This document shows positions 9,255 to 20,443 of a DNA stretch of 64,000 bases, piece by piece. Numbering within the stretch: position 1 is the first letter of the stretch; every line of letters starts with the position of its first letter. The notes under the pieces were generated by a model. It did no database searches and had not been told where the DNA came from. It saw only the letters and a program-made list of their open reading frames with translations. Origin of the DNA: Cecembia lonarensis LW9 (GTDB taxonomy: Bacteria > Bacteroidota > Bacteroidia > Cytophagales > Cyclobacteriaceae); the NCBI RefSeq assembly GCF_000298295.1, contig NZ_AMGM01000006.1, forward strand, positions 1 to 64,000, read 5' to 3'. The position numbers and the translations under genes were made by a program.

Positions 9255-9455
9255 TTATTCTTCTGTGTCCTTTAAAGCCTGAATGATTTCTTCTTCGGTC
9301 ATCCTCAACTTATTTTTACATTTTTTGACAAGTTGTGAGGCTTCTTTTACCAGCTCTGAAAGTTCGTCCATGCCTTTTTCTCCTGATTCCAGAAGGCTTA
9401 CAATTTCTTCAATTCTATGTATGGCTTTGTCGTAGCTGAAAGTATTATTTTCCAT
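9255..9455 (-). CDS. xseB: Exodeoxyribonuclease VII small subunit
   Basis: A 66-residue protein with the family pattern (SYDKAIHRIEEIVSLLESGE, then a helical segment with LVKKCKNKL). XseB packs along the long helices of XseA; together they degrade single-stranded DNA into short oligonucleotides. The start overlaps the 3' end of xseA by 11 nt, which signals translational coupling. Length and position both fit the family. Confidence 0.92.
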   Translation of the reverse strand: MENNTFSYDKAIHRIEEIVSLLESGEKGMDELSELVKEASQLVKKCKNKLRMTEEEIIQALKDTEE

Positions 9456-10761
9456 AGTTTTCCAATTTTATTACTTTACTTCTTATTTTCTGTTTGAGGC
9501 CAAAAGTTTCTATTTCATCTCCTTCCTTGACCTGTGCCTGATGGATGGGGATACCTTTAATTTCTGTCCTGGTGTACCCCATTTCCAAGAAACGCTGTGG
9601 GTTCAGTCTTTGCAGGTCTTTTTCCATGGTATCCAGGTGTTCTTTACCTCTTTGGATACGGAGCAAACTGCTTTTTTCCAGGTTAAGGTTCAGGTTATTC
9701 AATCTGATCCGGCTTAATTGAAGAGGTTGGGCGGCTAAAGTCCTGATCTGCTTTAAGGTATAATGCAACATTTCCCTTCCCTTTTGAAGGTTGAAGGTGG
9801 CTTGCTGTCTCATCCTGTGTTCCAGGTCCCTAAGTTTTCTTTCTTCCGAAAACAGCACTTGTTCCGCATAGCGCTGAATCTGTTTCCAGTGCCACTCCAA
9901 TTGCTCTTCAAACTCCAAAAAACCTGAAATTAGAAATTCAGCGGTTGCTGTAGGTGTTTTCATTTTGGTATGGGCCACTAAATCAGCGATGGTTTCATCT
10001 CGTTCGTGACCGATTCCTGTGATTACAGGGATTGGGCTTTTTGCCAATTCACGGGCTAGATCCTCATCATCAAAACAGTCAAGGTCCAATTGGGCCCCTC
10101 CTCCTCTGATCAGTACCAAGGCATCGAAAGATTTAGTCATGTGTTGGCTATAAACCGCTTGAAGGGCAGCAATCAGGCTATTTACTGCTTCATTGCCCTG
10201 TAGTGTAGCTTGGAATAGATGATGCTGCACCTGATAGCCATATCGGTTATTTTGTAGCTGTTTGACAAAGTCTCCATATCCGGCAGCTGTGGCTGAGGAA
10301 ATCACAGCTACTTTTTGGGGCACTTTTGATAATTTCAGGGCTTTGTTTTTCACCAATAAGCCTTCCTTGGATAGTTTTTCTATAATTTCCTGTCGGACCC
10401 TTGCCCTTTCACCCAAGGTGAAATCAGGATCTATATCCCGGATATTTAAACTAAGGCCATATACCTCATGGAAAGTTATGGAAACCTGTGCCAATACCCT
10501 CATTCCGCTTTTTAAGGGTTGACAGGTAATGGATTGAAACTTTGAAGCTATCCCCCTGAAGGTATAAGCCCAGATATTGGCCCTCATTTTTGCAGCAATT
10601 TGCTGCCCTTGTTTTTCCACCAGGTCCAGATAGGCATGCCCCTGTCTTCCCTGATTGAGTTCGGCAATTTCTGCAATCACCCAATACACAGGATCCAACT
10701 GGTTTTCCAGTGTGTCTTTGACCAAAAGGTTCAATTCTAAAAGTGAAAGGGCCTGTTTCAT
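9445..10761 (-). CDS. xseA: Exodeoxyribonuclease VII large subunit
   Basis: A 438-residue XseA. It has an N-terminal OB-fold nucleic-acid binding domain (about 1-105). The catalytic region follows, with the family signatures VAVISSATAAGYGDF and DALVLIRGGGAQLDLDCFDD, then GIGHERDETIADLVAHTKMKTPTATAE. After these come long helices that bind XseB. Together with XseB it forms a cytoplasmic, Mg-independent single-strand exonuclease used in repair. Expected length is 400-450 residues, so the gene is intact. Confidence 0.94.
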   Translation of the reverse strand: MKQALSLLELNLLVKDTLENQLDPVYWVIAEIAELNQGRQGHAYLDLVEKQGQQIAAKMRANIWAYTFRGIASKFQSITCQPLKSGMRVLAQVSITFHEVYGLSLNIRDIDPDFTLGERARVRQEIIEKLSKEGLLVKNKALKLSKVPQKVAVISSATAAGYGDFVKQLQNNRYGYQVQHHLFQATLQGNEAVNSLIAALQAVYSQHMTKSFDALVLIRGGGAQLDLDCFDDEDLARELAKSPIPVITGIGHERDETIADLVAHTKMKTPTATAEFLISGFLEFEEQLEWHWKQIQRYAEQVLFSEERKLRDLEHRMRQQATFNLQKGREMLHYTLKQIRTLAAQPLQLSRIRLNNLNLNLEKSSLLRIQRGKEHLDTMEKDLQRLNPQRFLEMGYTRTEIKGIPIHQAQVKEGDEIETFGLKQKIRSKVIKLENYGK

Positions 10762-10779
10762 GTAAAAATTATTTTTTTA

Positions 10780-10809
10780 AGAAGTTGACCGATTACTCAG
10801 TCAACTTCT
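10780..10809 (-). terminator. Hairpin between dapA and xseA
   Basis: A perfect 10-bp stem AGAAGTTGAC/GTCAACTTCT at 10780-10789 and 10800-10809, just past the dapA stop. No strong U-tract follows on the minus strand, so it may be a weak terminator or a processing site. Confidence 0.5.
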
Positions 10810-10826
10810 AATTTAATTGGTTTTCA

Positions 10827-11681
10827 TCAAATTTTATATTTCCTGATTCTTTCTTTTAGACCATCTGAACCTTTAACCAAAGGCAATCGCACAGCATCAC
10901 CGCAAATACCCAGTTCTTTCATCAGGTATTTTAAGCCTACAGGATTACTTTCTTCATACATCATAGGGTTGATATCCAGTAGTTTAAATGCAGCCTTCTT
11001 GGCGGTTTCCAGGTCGGCGTGACAGATATCCCTGAAAATATCCGGGTAGGCATTGGCCAATACGGAAATGACCCCATGTCCACCAATGACACGCATAGAT
11101 GGGGTAAGGATATCGTCTCCTGAAATCAACAGAAAATCTTCCGGCATTTTGGCAGCAATGCGCATGCATTGGGAAAGGTCACCGCTTGCTTCTTTGATAC
11201 CGATGATATTAGGGTGCTTGGAGAGTTCCAGGGTAGTCTCGAAGCTGATATTGGACATGGTCCTGCCTGGGACATTGTAAAGGATTACAGGAACAGGACA
11301 GGCATCGGCCAAAGCCCTGTAATGGGATATGATGCCAGCCTGTGAGGGCTTGTTGTAATATGGGCTTACAGAAAGTATGGCATCTATTCCGCTGAAATCG
11401 GTTGCCTGGATTTCATCTATCAGGCCTTGGGTGTTGTTTCCTCCAAGTCCATATACGATGGGTAGTTTTTCTGCATTGTATTTTAAAACCGCTTTGAGTA
11501 CTTCCCTTTTTTCCTCTTTTGTTAGGGTGGCAGTTTCTCCTGTGGTTCCCTGGACAACCAAGTAATCCGCCCCACCGGCTATGACATGGTCGATTACCTT
11601 TTTTAGACCTTCAAAATCAATGGAAAAGTCATCGTGAAAAGGGGTGATAAGGGCTACGCCTGTACCATTGAATTTTAGCAT
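10827..11681 (-). CDS. dapA: 4-hydroxy-tetrahydrodipicolinate synthase
   Basis: A 284-residue TIM-barrel enzyme. It condenses pyruvate with aspartate semialdehyde in lysine and diaminopimelate synthesis. Visible motifs are VVQGTTGET (Thr46/Thr47), the tyrosine of LYNVPGRT (Tyr135) and the Schiff-base lysine of GIKEASGD (Lys163). The length is normal. The 3' end of the upstream conserved hypothetical overlaps its start by 7 nt, so it belongs to the ligA-hypothetical-dapA operon. The next lysine-pathway enzyme, dapB, is in this window at 60518-61240. Confidence 0.95.
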   Translation of the reverse strand: MLKFNGTGVALITPFHDDFSIDFEGLKKVIDHVIAGGADYLVVQGTTGETATLTKEEKREVLKAVLKYNAEKLPIVYGLGGNNTQGLIDEIQATDFSGIDAILSVSPYYNKPSQAGIISHYRALADACPVPVILYNVPGRTMSNISFETTLELSKHPNIIGIKEASGDLSQCMRIAAKMPEDFLLISGDDILTPSMRVIGGHGVISVLANAYPDIFRDICHADLETAKKAAFKLLDINPMMYEESNPVGLKYLMKELGICGDAVRLPLVKGSDGLKERIRKYKI

Positions 11682-12187
11682 GCTTCTTTTATTTTATTGA
11701 GGTAATTAATTAAATGTTGGATATTTTCATTCAAGTCATCAGAATCCTGCGCCAACATAAGATCCAGAAATGGGCTGTTTTCTTCCGAATAGAAGCCCAA
11801 TTTAAAGCCTGTTGGATTTGAGAGCAGCAAATAACGCAAATAGGGGTTTAGGTGTAAAGAGGGAACCAATATGATATCCAATTTTTCGTTGACAAAGGCG
11901 TCCAAATGGCTTTTATGTCCACCCAAAATTGTGAAATGATGGGCTGATACGGCTGATACCTGTGGTACCGATTGGTTTTTTTCCTCCTCGAAGAAAAAAC
12001 CAGAAATACTTACTTTATATCCCCATAAGTTTCGAAGGTATTCCTTCGTTTGCTCAAAGTCCGTTTCCGAAGCTGCAAGGAGTCCAATGGATTTGATCTG
12101 CTCCGGAAGTTGAGCAGTTCTTTTTCCTAGTTTTTTAAGTTTGGCGTCCACTTGTTTCTGGACCATCTTCTTTTTCAACCACTTCAT
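11675..12187 (-). CDS. Conserved Bacteroidota protein (DUF6913-like) between ligA and dapA
   Basis: A 170-residue protein of unknown function. The N-terminus is strongly basic and helical (KWLKKKMVQKQVDAKLKKLGKR). An alpha/beta-looking region follows (IKSIGLLAASETDFEQTKEYL, LDIILVPSLHLNPYLRYLL, FKLGFYSEENSPFLDLML). It has no signal peptide or TM. I recall this kind of protein in the same ligA-dapA position in related genomes and tentatively link it to DUF6913, but I could not check this. It sits 3 nt after ligA and overlaps dapA by 7 nt, so co-expression is likely. Confidence 0.75.
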   Translation of the reverse strand: MKWLKKKMVQKQVDAKLKKLGKRTAQLPEQIKSIGLLAASETDFEQTKEYLRNLWGYKVSISGFFFEEEKNQSVPQVSAVSAHHFTILGGHKSHLDAFVNEKLDIILVPSLHLNPYLRYLLLSNPTGFKLGFYSEENSPFLDLMLAQDSDDLNENIQHLINYLNKIKEAC

Positions 12188-12190
12188 ACT

Positions 12191-14683
<2,493 letters not shown>

Positions 14684-14767
14684 TTAACTGATGTCCAAAG
14701 AATCACCAAGGAATACATGATCTACCCTGCTTTTTATTTGATGGCTATGGAAATCTTTAGGATTGAC

Positions 14768-14775
14768 TATATTTG
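14768..14775 (+). promoter_or_regulatory. Candidate -7 promoter element for the TetR gene
   Basis: TATATTTG matches TAnnTTTG and lies 14 nt before the ATG at 14790, implying a very short leader. The -33 box is not obvious. Confidence 0.45.
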
Positions 14776-14789
14776 AGGCCTATTAACCT

Positions 14790-15425
14790 ATGATGAGTAA
14801 AAAAGTAGATATCGAAGTAAAAATTCTGGATTCAGCCTATAAGCTTTTCCTGGATCAAGGCTATAAAAACACCACCATGGACGACATTGCCCAATCCCTG
14901 TCCATGAGTAAAAAAACTTTATACAAGTATTTTCCGGGGAAAATGGAGCTCTTGGCTGCCTCATTTGAGATTCTGAAAAACAGGCTCTCCATTAAAGTTC
15001 AGACCTTAGTGGAAAATCCATATATTTCTTATACAGCCAAACTCAAGTCCATGCTTACTGTGGTAGCTGAGGATCTGGCACAAATTAACCCCGAACTTCT
15101 GGAAGACCTAAGAGAACATGCTCCCGCCATATGGAAAGAGCTGCAGGAATATATCCGTGAATCAGCCTACCTGCGTTTTCAAAAACTCATACAAGAAGGA
15201 GTGGATAAAGGTTTTGTATCACCCAATATCAATGTAAGTTTAGCCGTTTTGATGTATGCTTCAGCCATACAAAATCTTATTGACCCTAAGTTTTTATCCC
15301 AGTTTCCTGCTGAGATGAAAAATAAATTGGAACTCAATACTGCTGAAATTTATGATCAGGTAGTTCAGGTTATTTACCACGGAATTTTGACTGATGAAGC
15401 TAAGCAGGAATTCAAGAAAGTTTGA
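14790..15425 (+). CDS. TetR/AcrR family transcriptional regulator
   Basis: A 211-residue TetR-type regulator with a standard HTH ([21 protein letters not shown], about residues 28-48). The all-helical C-terminal domain resembles the regulator at 1295 in layout (helices after [15 protein letters not shown] versus QRYFPQCWQLFEDF). It is divergent from ligA and precedes metG by 38 nt, but metG seems to have its own promoter, so the target is unclear. No pump gene follows. Confidence 0.82.
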   Translation: MMSKKVDIEVKILDSAYKLFLDQGYKNTTMDDIAQSLSMSKKTLYKYFPGKMELLAASFEILKNRLSIKVQTLVENPYISYTAKLKSMLTVVAEDLAQINPELLEDLREHAPAIWKELQEYIRESAYLRFQKLIQEGVDKGFVSPNINVSLAVLMYASAIQNLIDPKFLSQFPAEMKNKLELNTAEIYDQVVQVIYHGILTDEAKQEFKKV

Positions 15426-15449
15426 TCCCTTTTCAATCCCGCAAATCCC

Positions 15450-15457
15450 TATCTTTG
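15450..15457 (+). promoter_or_regulatory. Candidate -7 element placed for near-leaderless metG
   Basis: TATCTTTG fits TAnnTTTG exactly, and its end is only 6 nt before the metG ATG at 15464. A TTTG at 15421-15424 overlaps the TetR stop region; the spacer of 25 is longer than usual. If active, transcription would begin at or next to the start codon. Confidence 0.5.
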
Positions 15458-15463
15458 CAACCC

Positions 15464-17524
15464 ATGAAAAATAAAGCATTTAAAAGATATACTGTTACAT
15501 CAGCTTTGCCTTATGCCAATGGCCCACTTCATATAGGCCACTTGGCAGGCTGTTATATCCCATCCGATATTTATGTCCGTTACCTGCGTTCCAGAGAACG
15601 TGACGTAGCCTATGTTTGTGGTTCTGACGAACATGGGGTAGCCATCACCATCAAGGCTAAGAAAGAAGGTGTCAGCCCACAGGAAGTAGTAGACCGCTAT
15701 CATGAAATGATGAAGGAAAGTTTCAGGGAGTTTGGGATCAGTTTTGATCACTACTCCAGAACATCCGCAAAGATTCATCATGAAACGGCCTCTGAATTTT
15801 TCAAAGACCTGTACCAAAAAGGAGAATTCTTAGAACAAACCACCCAACAATATTTCGATGAAGAGGCAGGGCAGTTTTTGGCTGATCGTTACATCGAAGG
15901 GACATGCCCGAAATGCGGGCACGATGGGGCCTATGGCGATCAGTGCGAAAAATGTGGTTCTTCGCTCAGCCCAACAGAACTTATTAATCCAAAATCTAAG
16001 CTCTCTGGCAGCACACCTGTGCTGAAGGAGACCAAGCATTGGTTTTTGGATTTGGCCAGGTACACTGAATTTCTGAAAAATTGGATTTTGGTAGATCATG
16101 CTTCTGATTGGAAAAACAATGTATTGGGACAATGCCGCTCCTGGTTGGAGGCCGGCGATGGGCTACAGGCCAGGTCCATGACAAGGGATATGGATTGGGG
16201 TATTCCGGTACCTGTGGAAGGGGCAGAAGGAAAGGTTTTGTACGTTTGGTTTGATGCCCCGATTGGCTACATTTCCTCTACGAAGGAATGGGCTGCGGAG
16301 AAAGGAATTGATTGGGAGCCTTATTGGAAAGATGAAGATACCAAACTGGTGCACTTTATAGGCAAGGACAATATCGTCTTCCATTGTATCATTTTTCCGG
16401 CCATTTTAAAAACCCATGGAGGCTATGTGCTCCCTGATAATGTACCCGCCAATGAGTTCTTGAATCTGGAAGGAGATAAGATATCTACTTCCAGGAATTG
16501 GGCGGTGTGGTTACATGAATACTTGCAGGATTTCCCTGGAAAACAAGATGTTCTACGCTATGTCTTGACTGCCAATGCTCCTGAAACCAAGGACAATGAT
16601 TTTACCTGGAAAGATTTTCAATCCAGGAATAATTCTGAATTGGTGGCCATATTTGGGAATTTTGTAAATAGGGCCGTTGTCCTGACACACAAGTTTTTTG
16701 AAGGGAAGGTTCCAGCACTTGGTCAATTGGAGCAGATTGACAAGGGTGTTTTGGAGGAAATGGCTGCTTTTCCAGAGAAAATTGCCAGTTCGATTGAAAG
16801 ATACCGATTCAGAGAGGCCCTTTCTTTTGTGATGGATTTTGCCCGTATGGGAAATAAATACCTGGCCGATACAGAACCTTGGAAAGCCATCAAGACCGAT
16901 CCTGAAAGAACAGGTACAGTGTTAAATATTGCCTTAAACATCGCTGCCAATCTGGCCTTAGTAGCCGAGCCCTTCCTTCCTTTTACTGCTGGGAAAATGT
17001 ATGGTATGCTTGGGTTGGAAGGTCTTCGATGGGAAAAGGCTGGAAGTGCTGATTTGCTGAAGTCAGGTATCAGCATTCAGCAAGCCACATTACTATTTGA
17101 CAAAATCGAAGATCAGGTGGTGGAAGCACAGGTCAATAAATTATTGGAAGCCAAGAAAAAAAATGAAATGGAAAATGCTCAGGCAGCACCTATGAAGGAC
17201 ATTATCACTTATGATGATTTTGCTAAGTTGGATATGCGGGTAGTAAAAGTCTTAACCGTTGAACCTATGCCAAAATCCAAGAAATTGTTAAAGCTGACGG
17301 TGGATACCGGACTGGGGCAGCGTACGGTACTTTCCGGTGTGGCAGAGCATTTCAAACCGGAAGAATTGATCGGTAAGCAGGTTGTGATGCTGATCAACTT
17401 GGCACCTAGGAAGATGATGGGTATCGATTCAGAAGGTATGATCCTGATGGCTGAAGACAGAGACGGAAGTCTGAAATTGCTTCAGCCGCATCAAACAGTT
17501 TTTAATGGGGCTACGATTTCTTGA
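15464..17524 (+). CDS. metG: Methionyl-tRNA synthetase
   Basis: A 686-residue class I synthetase that charges tRNA-Met. Motifs: HIGH in [14 protein letters not shown]; a zinc-knuckle pair CPKCGHDG...CEKCG; the KMSKS loop as KISTS in [15 protein letters not shown]; the anticodon-binding helical domain; and a C-terminal Trbp111/EMAP-like tRNA-binding domain (about 580-686, [21 protein letters not shown]). I chose the ATG at 15464 rather than an upstream TTG at 15422 because the family begins just before [14 protein letters not shown]. The KISTS form of the loop is a common Bacteroidota variant. Confidence 0.96.
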   Translation: MKNKAFKRYTVTSALPYANGPLHIGHLAGCYIPSDIYVRYLRSRERDVAYVCGSDEHGVAITIKAKKEGVSPQEVVDRYHEMMKESFREFGISFDHYSRTSAKIHHETASEFFKDLYQKGEFLEQTTQQYFDEEAGQFLADRYIEGTCPKCGHDGAYGDQCEKCGSSLSPTELINPKSKLSGSTPVLKETKHWFLDLARYTEFLKNWILVDHASDWKNNVLGQCRSWLEAGDGLQARSMTRDMDWGIPVPVEGAEGKVLYVWFDAPIGYISSTKEWAAEKGIDWEPYWKDEDTKLVHFIGKDNIVFHCIIFPAILKTHGGYVLPDNVPANEFLNLEGDKISTSRNWAVWLHEYLQDFPGKQDVLRYVLTANAPETKDNDFTWKDFQSRNNSELVAIFGNFVNRAVVLTHKFFEGKVPALGQLEQIDKGVLEEMAAFPEKIASSIERYRFREALSFVMDFARMGNKYLADTEPWKAIKTDPERTGTVLNIALNIAANLALVAEPFLPFTAGKMYGMLGLEGLRWEKAGSADLLKSGISIQQATLLFDKIEDQVVEAQVNKLLEAKKKNEMENAQAAPMKDIITYDDFAKLDMRVVKVLTVEPMPKSKKLLKLTVDTGLGQRTVLSGVAEHFKPEELIGKQVVMLINLAPRKMMGIDSEGMILMAEDRDGSLKLLQPHQTVFNGATIS

Positions 17525-17541
17525 TGGTTTTTTCCTGGTCA

Positions 17542-17612
17542 CCATTGACAGAAATGTACGTCACTCTGAGTGAAGCGAAGATTCTCCCATAGTAGAGAAG
17601 ATGCTTCACTAT
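17542..17612 (+). repeat. Dispersed palindromic repeat, copy B
   Basis: It shares TGACAGAAATGTAC and CTGAGTGAAGCGAA with copy A at 183-274. An internal 8-bp inverted repeat AGTGAAGC/GCTTCACT at 17569-17576 and 17603-17610 can form a hairpin. A partial direct repeat TTACCATTGACAG follows at about 17614-17626. Confidence 0.6.
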
Positions 17613-17633
17613 GTTACCATTGACAGATTTATG

Positions 17634-17769
17634 AATTGCCCCTCGGCAAGCTCGGGGAACGGAGAATATTGGTTATTAAGGAGGGGGAATGGAAAGCGGC
17701 ACAGCCGCTTTCCATTCCCCCTCCTCCCAAAAAGAAGATACCGGTGGCCGAGCTTGCCGAGGCCGAATT
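17634..17769. repeat. Nested palindrome of two inverted repeats (MITE-like)
   Basis: The inner arms at 17679-17700 and 17704-17725 are 22 nt, perfectly complementary, with a 3-nt ACA loop. The outer arms CCTCGGCAAGCTCGG (17641-17655) and CCGAGCTTGCCGAGG (17748-17762) are also perfect, and AATT flanks both sides. The whole can fold into a long cruciform or RNA hairpin. There is no coding potential and no T-run typical of a terminator. Confidence 0.75.
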
Positions 17770-18009
17770 GGGGTTACCTTGGTGTCATTGCCTTTCTGTA
17801 AATGCCAAATTTAAAAACTCAGCATGACGATTCAAAAACTGTCATTTCTTTTTCTGGGTATTCCCCTAAATGTTAAATTCTCAGGGTGACGCTTCCTCCT
17901 ATCTGTCTACTCATTAATATTTCCATGAACTAACACTCTCTTCTTTTTTTGATTTTCAAGGAAAAAATCTTAGCTTGATAGGCTATATTTATTTATTGAT
18001 TTTTGAAAA

Positions 18010-19437
18010 ATGGATACTAAAAATTACCAGGTTGGGGATAATTTTGATGAAATGTTTACAGAAGAGGGTAAATGTAGGGCCCATTACTCTGAATTTCTCA
18101 AACATTTAAAAAAAACAAGTCCAAAAAAGATATCTCATCTTCAGCATGCTGCCAATAAGAATCAGGTAGCCATGGGCATGACTTTCAATGTCTATCATGA
18201 CAATCAGGGCATCGAAAAAATCCTGCATTTGGATATCGTTCCCCGCATCATTGCAAATCAGGAATGGAAGCACTTGGAAGCTGGGTTGAAGCAGCGGATT
18301 TATGCTTTGAATTTATTTATCCATGATATATATAATGATCAAAAAGCCCTAAAGGATAAGATTGTTCCTGAAGATTTGGTGTTGGGAAGTAAGGATTACC
18401 TGAAACCATGTATTGGACTGAATCCACCAAAAGGCATTTGGTGCCATATTACCGGGACTGATCTGGTGCGTAACAAAGACGGCAATTATTATATTTTGGA
18501 GGATAACCTGCGCTGTCCATCTGGGGTATCCTACATGTTGGAAAGTAGGGAAATCATCAAGCGGGCCTATCCTGATTTGTTTAATCAGTTAGGGGTGATG
18601 CCCGTTTCTGATTATCCGGTGAAGTTGTTGAAAATGCTGCAGTTTATTTCTAACAAAGAAAAGCCGGTAGTAGGGGTATTGACTCCGGGGATTTATAATT
18701 CTGCGTATTTTGAACATTCTTACTTGGCTTTGCAAATGGGCGTGGAGCTGGTGTCCGGTGTGGACCTGATCACCAAAGGAAAGAAGGTATACATGCAGAC
18801 CACCAAAGGGCTGGAGCAGATTGATGTGCTTTACCGAAGGATAGATGACACCTTTTTGGATCCCCTTACCTTTAATCCCCATTCTTTGTTAGGTGTGCCT
18901 GGGATTTTTGAAGCCTACAAAGCTGGTAATATTGCTTTGGCCAATGCTCCCGGTACAGGTGTGGCGGATGACAAAGCAGTATATGCTTATGTGCCCAAAC
19001 TGATCAAGTATTATTTGGGCGAAGAACCTATTTTACATAATGTCCCTACCTATCTCTGTCGAGAAGAAAAAGACAGACAGTATGTGTTGGATCATATCGA
19101 AGAACTTGTGGTGAAAGAGACCAATGCTGCCGGGGGATATGGTATGCTTATTGGACCAAAGGCCACTAAATCAGAGCACACAAAGTTTCGCGAATTAATC
19201 AAAGGTAATCCTACCAATTATATTGCCCAGCCCACCTTGTCCTTGTCCACCGTGCCTACCTGGACAGAAGATGGTTTACAGGGAAGACATGTTGACCTGA
19301 GGCCGTACATCCTTTACGGGGAAGAAATTGAGGTGATACCCGGTGCCCTAACTAGGGTAGCTTTAAAAAAAGGCTCTTTGGTAGTCAATAGCTCACAGGG
19401 TGGAGGCAGTAAGGATACCTGGGTTTTGTACAATTAA
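18010..19437 (+). CDS. Circularly permuted ATP-grasp protein of the Anbu operon
   Basis: A 475-residue protein of the COG2308/DUF404-407 type. Family signatures visible are FNVYHDNQGIEKILHLDIVPRII, the segment DLVRNKDGNYYILEDNLRCPSGVSY (ATP-grasp like, about 155-179), and the end region LSTVPTWTEDGLQGRHVDLRPYILYG. ATP-grasp enzymes join a carboxylate to an amine through an acyl-phosphate, so a peptide-like ligation is expected, but the substrate is unknown. It heads a four-gene run; the next start is 25 nt downstream. There is no signal peptide, so it is cytoplasmic. Confidence 0.9.
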   Translation: MDTKNYQVGDNFDEMFTEEGKCRAHYSEFLKHLKKTSPKKISHLQHAANKNQVAMGMTFNVYHDNQGIEKILHLDIVPRIIANQEWKHLEAGLKQRIYALNLFIHDIYNDQKALKDKIVPEDLVLGSKDYLKPCIGLNPPKGIWCHITGTDLVRNKDGNYYILEDNLRCPSGVSYMLESREIIKRAYPDLFNQLGVMPVSDYPVKLLKMLQFISNKEKPVVGVLTPGIYNSAYFEHSYLALQMGVELVSGVDLITKGKKVYMQTTKGLEQIDVLYRRIDDTFLDPLTFNPHSLLGVPGIFEAYKAGNIALANAPGTGVADDKAVYAYVPKLIKYYLGEEPILHNVPTYLCREEKDRQYVLDHIEELVVKETNAAGGYGMLIGPKATKSEHTKFRELIKGNPTNYIAQPTLSLSTVPTWTEDGLQGRHVDLRPYILYGEEIEVIPGALTRVALKKGSLVVNSSQGGGSKDTWVLYN

Positions 19438-19462
19438 TGTTGAATGTTAGAAAAGATAAAAT

Positions 19463-20443
19463 ATGCTAAGTAGGGTTGCGGATTCTATTTATTGGTTGGG
19501 CAGGTATTTGGAGCGTGCTGAAAATTATGCCCGGTTTATTGATGTAAATTATAACCTGATGCTGGACCTGCCTCCTGATTTGAAGGCTCAATGGGAACCT
19601 TTGGTCTATGCTACCGGAGATCAGGAGCTGTATTTGCAAAAGCACCAAGCTTTTGATAGGAGGGATGTGGTGCATTTTCTTGCATTTGATACAGAAAACC
19701 CTAACTCCATCGTATCCAGCATCAATTTTGCCAGGGAAAATGCCAGGGTAATCAGAGAAAATCTGACCAAGGAAACATGGGAAAAGCTGAATGGCCTGTA
19801 TCATTTTGTGCAGAAAAGTGCCGATAAAAAGGAATGGACCAAGGAAGACCCTAGGGCATTTTTTGATGGAGTTAAAAATCAGATTTTGTTGCTCTATGGT
19901 CTGGCAGACAGTACAGTGGCAAGGACTGAGGGTTGGTACTTCCGGCAATTGGGGCTTTTTTTAGAAAGGGCAGATAAAACCAGTAGGATAGTGGACGTGA
20001 AATACCATATTCTGCTACCATCTCCCAACTGGGTGGGGACTCCACTGGATTTTTTGCATTGGACGGCGTTATTGAAATCCGTAACTGCATTCAACACCTA
20101 CAGAAGGCTTTATGGAAACATTGAGCCCTCCAAAGTTGTGGAGTTTTTGTTGTTGAATAAGTATTTTCCAAGATCCGTTTTTTATTGTCTAAGGGAAGCA
20201 GAGAACTGTCTGCATAAAATTTCGGGTAATGCAGATACAGGATACAGGAATACTGCGGAGAAGGCTATTGGAGAATTAAGGTCTAACTTGGAGTTTACAG
20301 ATGTTTCAGAAATCATCGATACAGGGCTTCATGAGTATATTGATGTCCTGCAGTTGAAAATAAATCAGGTTTCTAACAAAATCCATAGCAACTTCTTCCA
20401 AATTAAGGATAACTTTAGCCAACAAAACAGCATGCAGGAATAA
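19463..20443 (+). CDS. Alpha-E domain protein (DUF403)
   Basis: A 326-residue all-helical protein with the hallmark start MLSRVADSIYWLGRYLERAENYAR and the later FYFRQLGLFLERADKTSRIVDVKYH-type repeat of the same helix pattern. Alpha-E proteins occur with COG2308 ATP-grasp proteins, sometimes fused to them, and are thought to be partner subunits; the biochemical role is not known. Its stop shares one nucleotide with the next gene's ATG (TAATG at 20441-20445), so the two are translationally coupled. Confidence 0.9.
   Translation: MLSRVADSIYWLGRYLERAENYARFIDVNYNLMLDLPPDLKAQWEPLVYATGDQELYLQKHQAFDRRDVVHFLAFDTENPNSIVSSINFARENARVIRENLTKETWEKLNGLYHFVQKSADKKEWTKEDPRAFFDGVKNQILLLYGLADSTVARTEGWYFRQLGLFLERADKTSRIVDVKYHILLPSPNWVGTPLDFLHWTALLKSVTAFNTYRRLYGNIEPSKVVEFLLLNKYFPRSVFYCLREAENCLHKISGNADTGYRNTAEKAIGELRSNLEFTDVSEIIDTGLHEYIDVLQLKINQVSNKIHSNFFQIKDNFSQQNSMQE

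Larger units (their letters stand above)
17525..18009. other. 485-bp non-coding island of palindromic repeats
   Basis: No supported gene. The stretch holds repeat copy B (17542-17612), a nested palindrome (17634-17769), and degenerate pieces of the CTCAGNGTGACG type near 17818-17830 and 17880-17895. Short frames across the palindrome are by-products of the repeats. The final ~100 nt before the ATP-grasp gene probably hold its promoter; TATATTTA near 17984 is one mismatch from the -7 consensus. Confidence 0.65.

Noticed and set aside
15422-15463. Upstream TTG start for metG
   Set aside because: The extra 14 residues are not family-like, and a promoter -7 element sits between that TTG and the ATG at 15464.
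17601-17827. Two short plus-strand frames across the nested palindrome
   Set aside because: They only read the repeat arms; no known protein pattern, and repeats of this kind give accidental frames.
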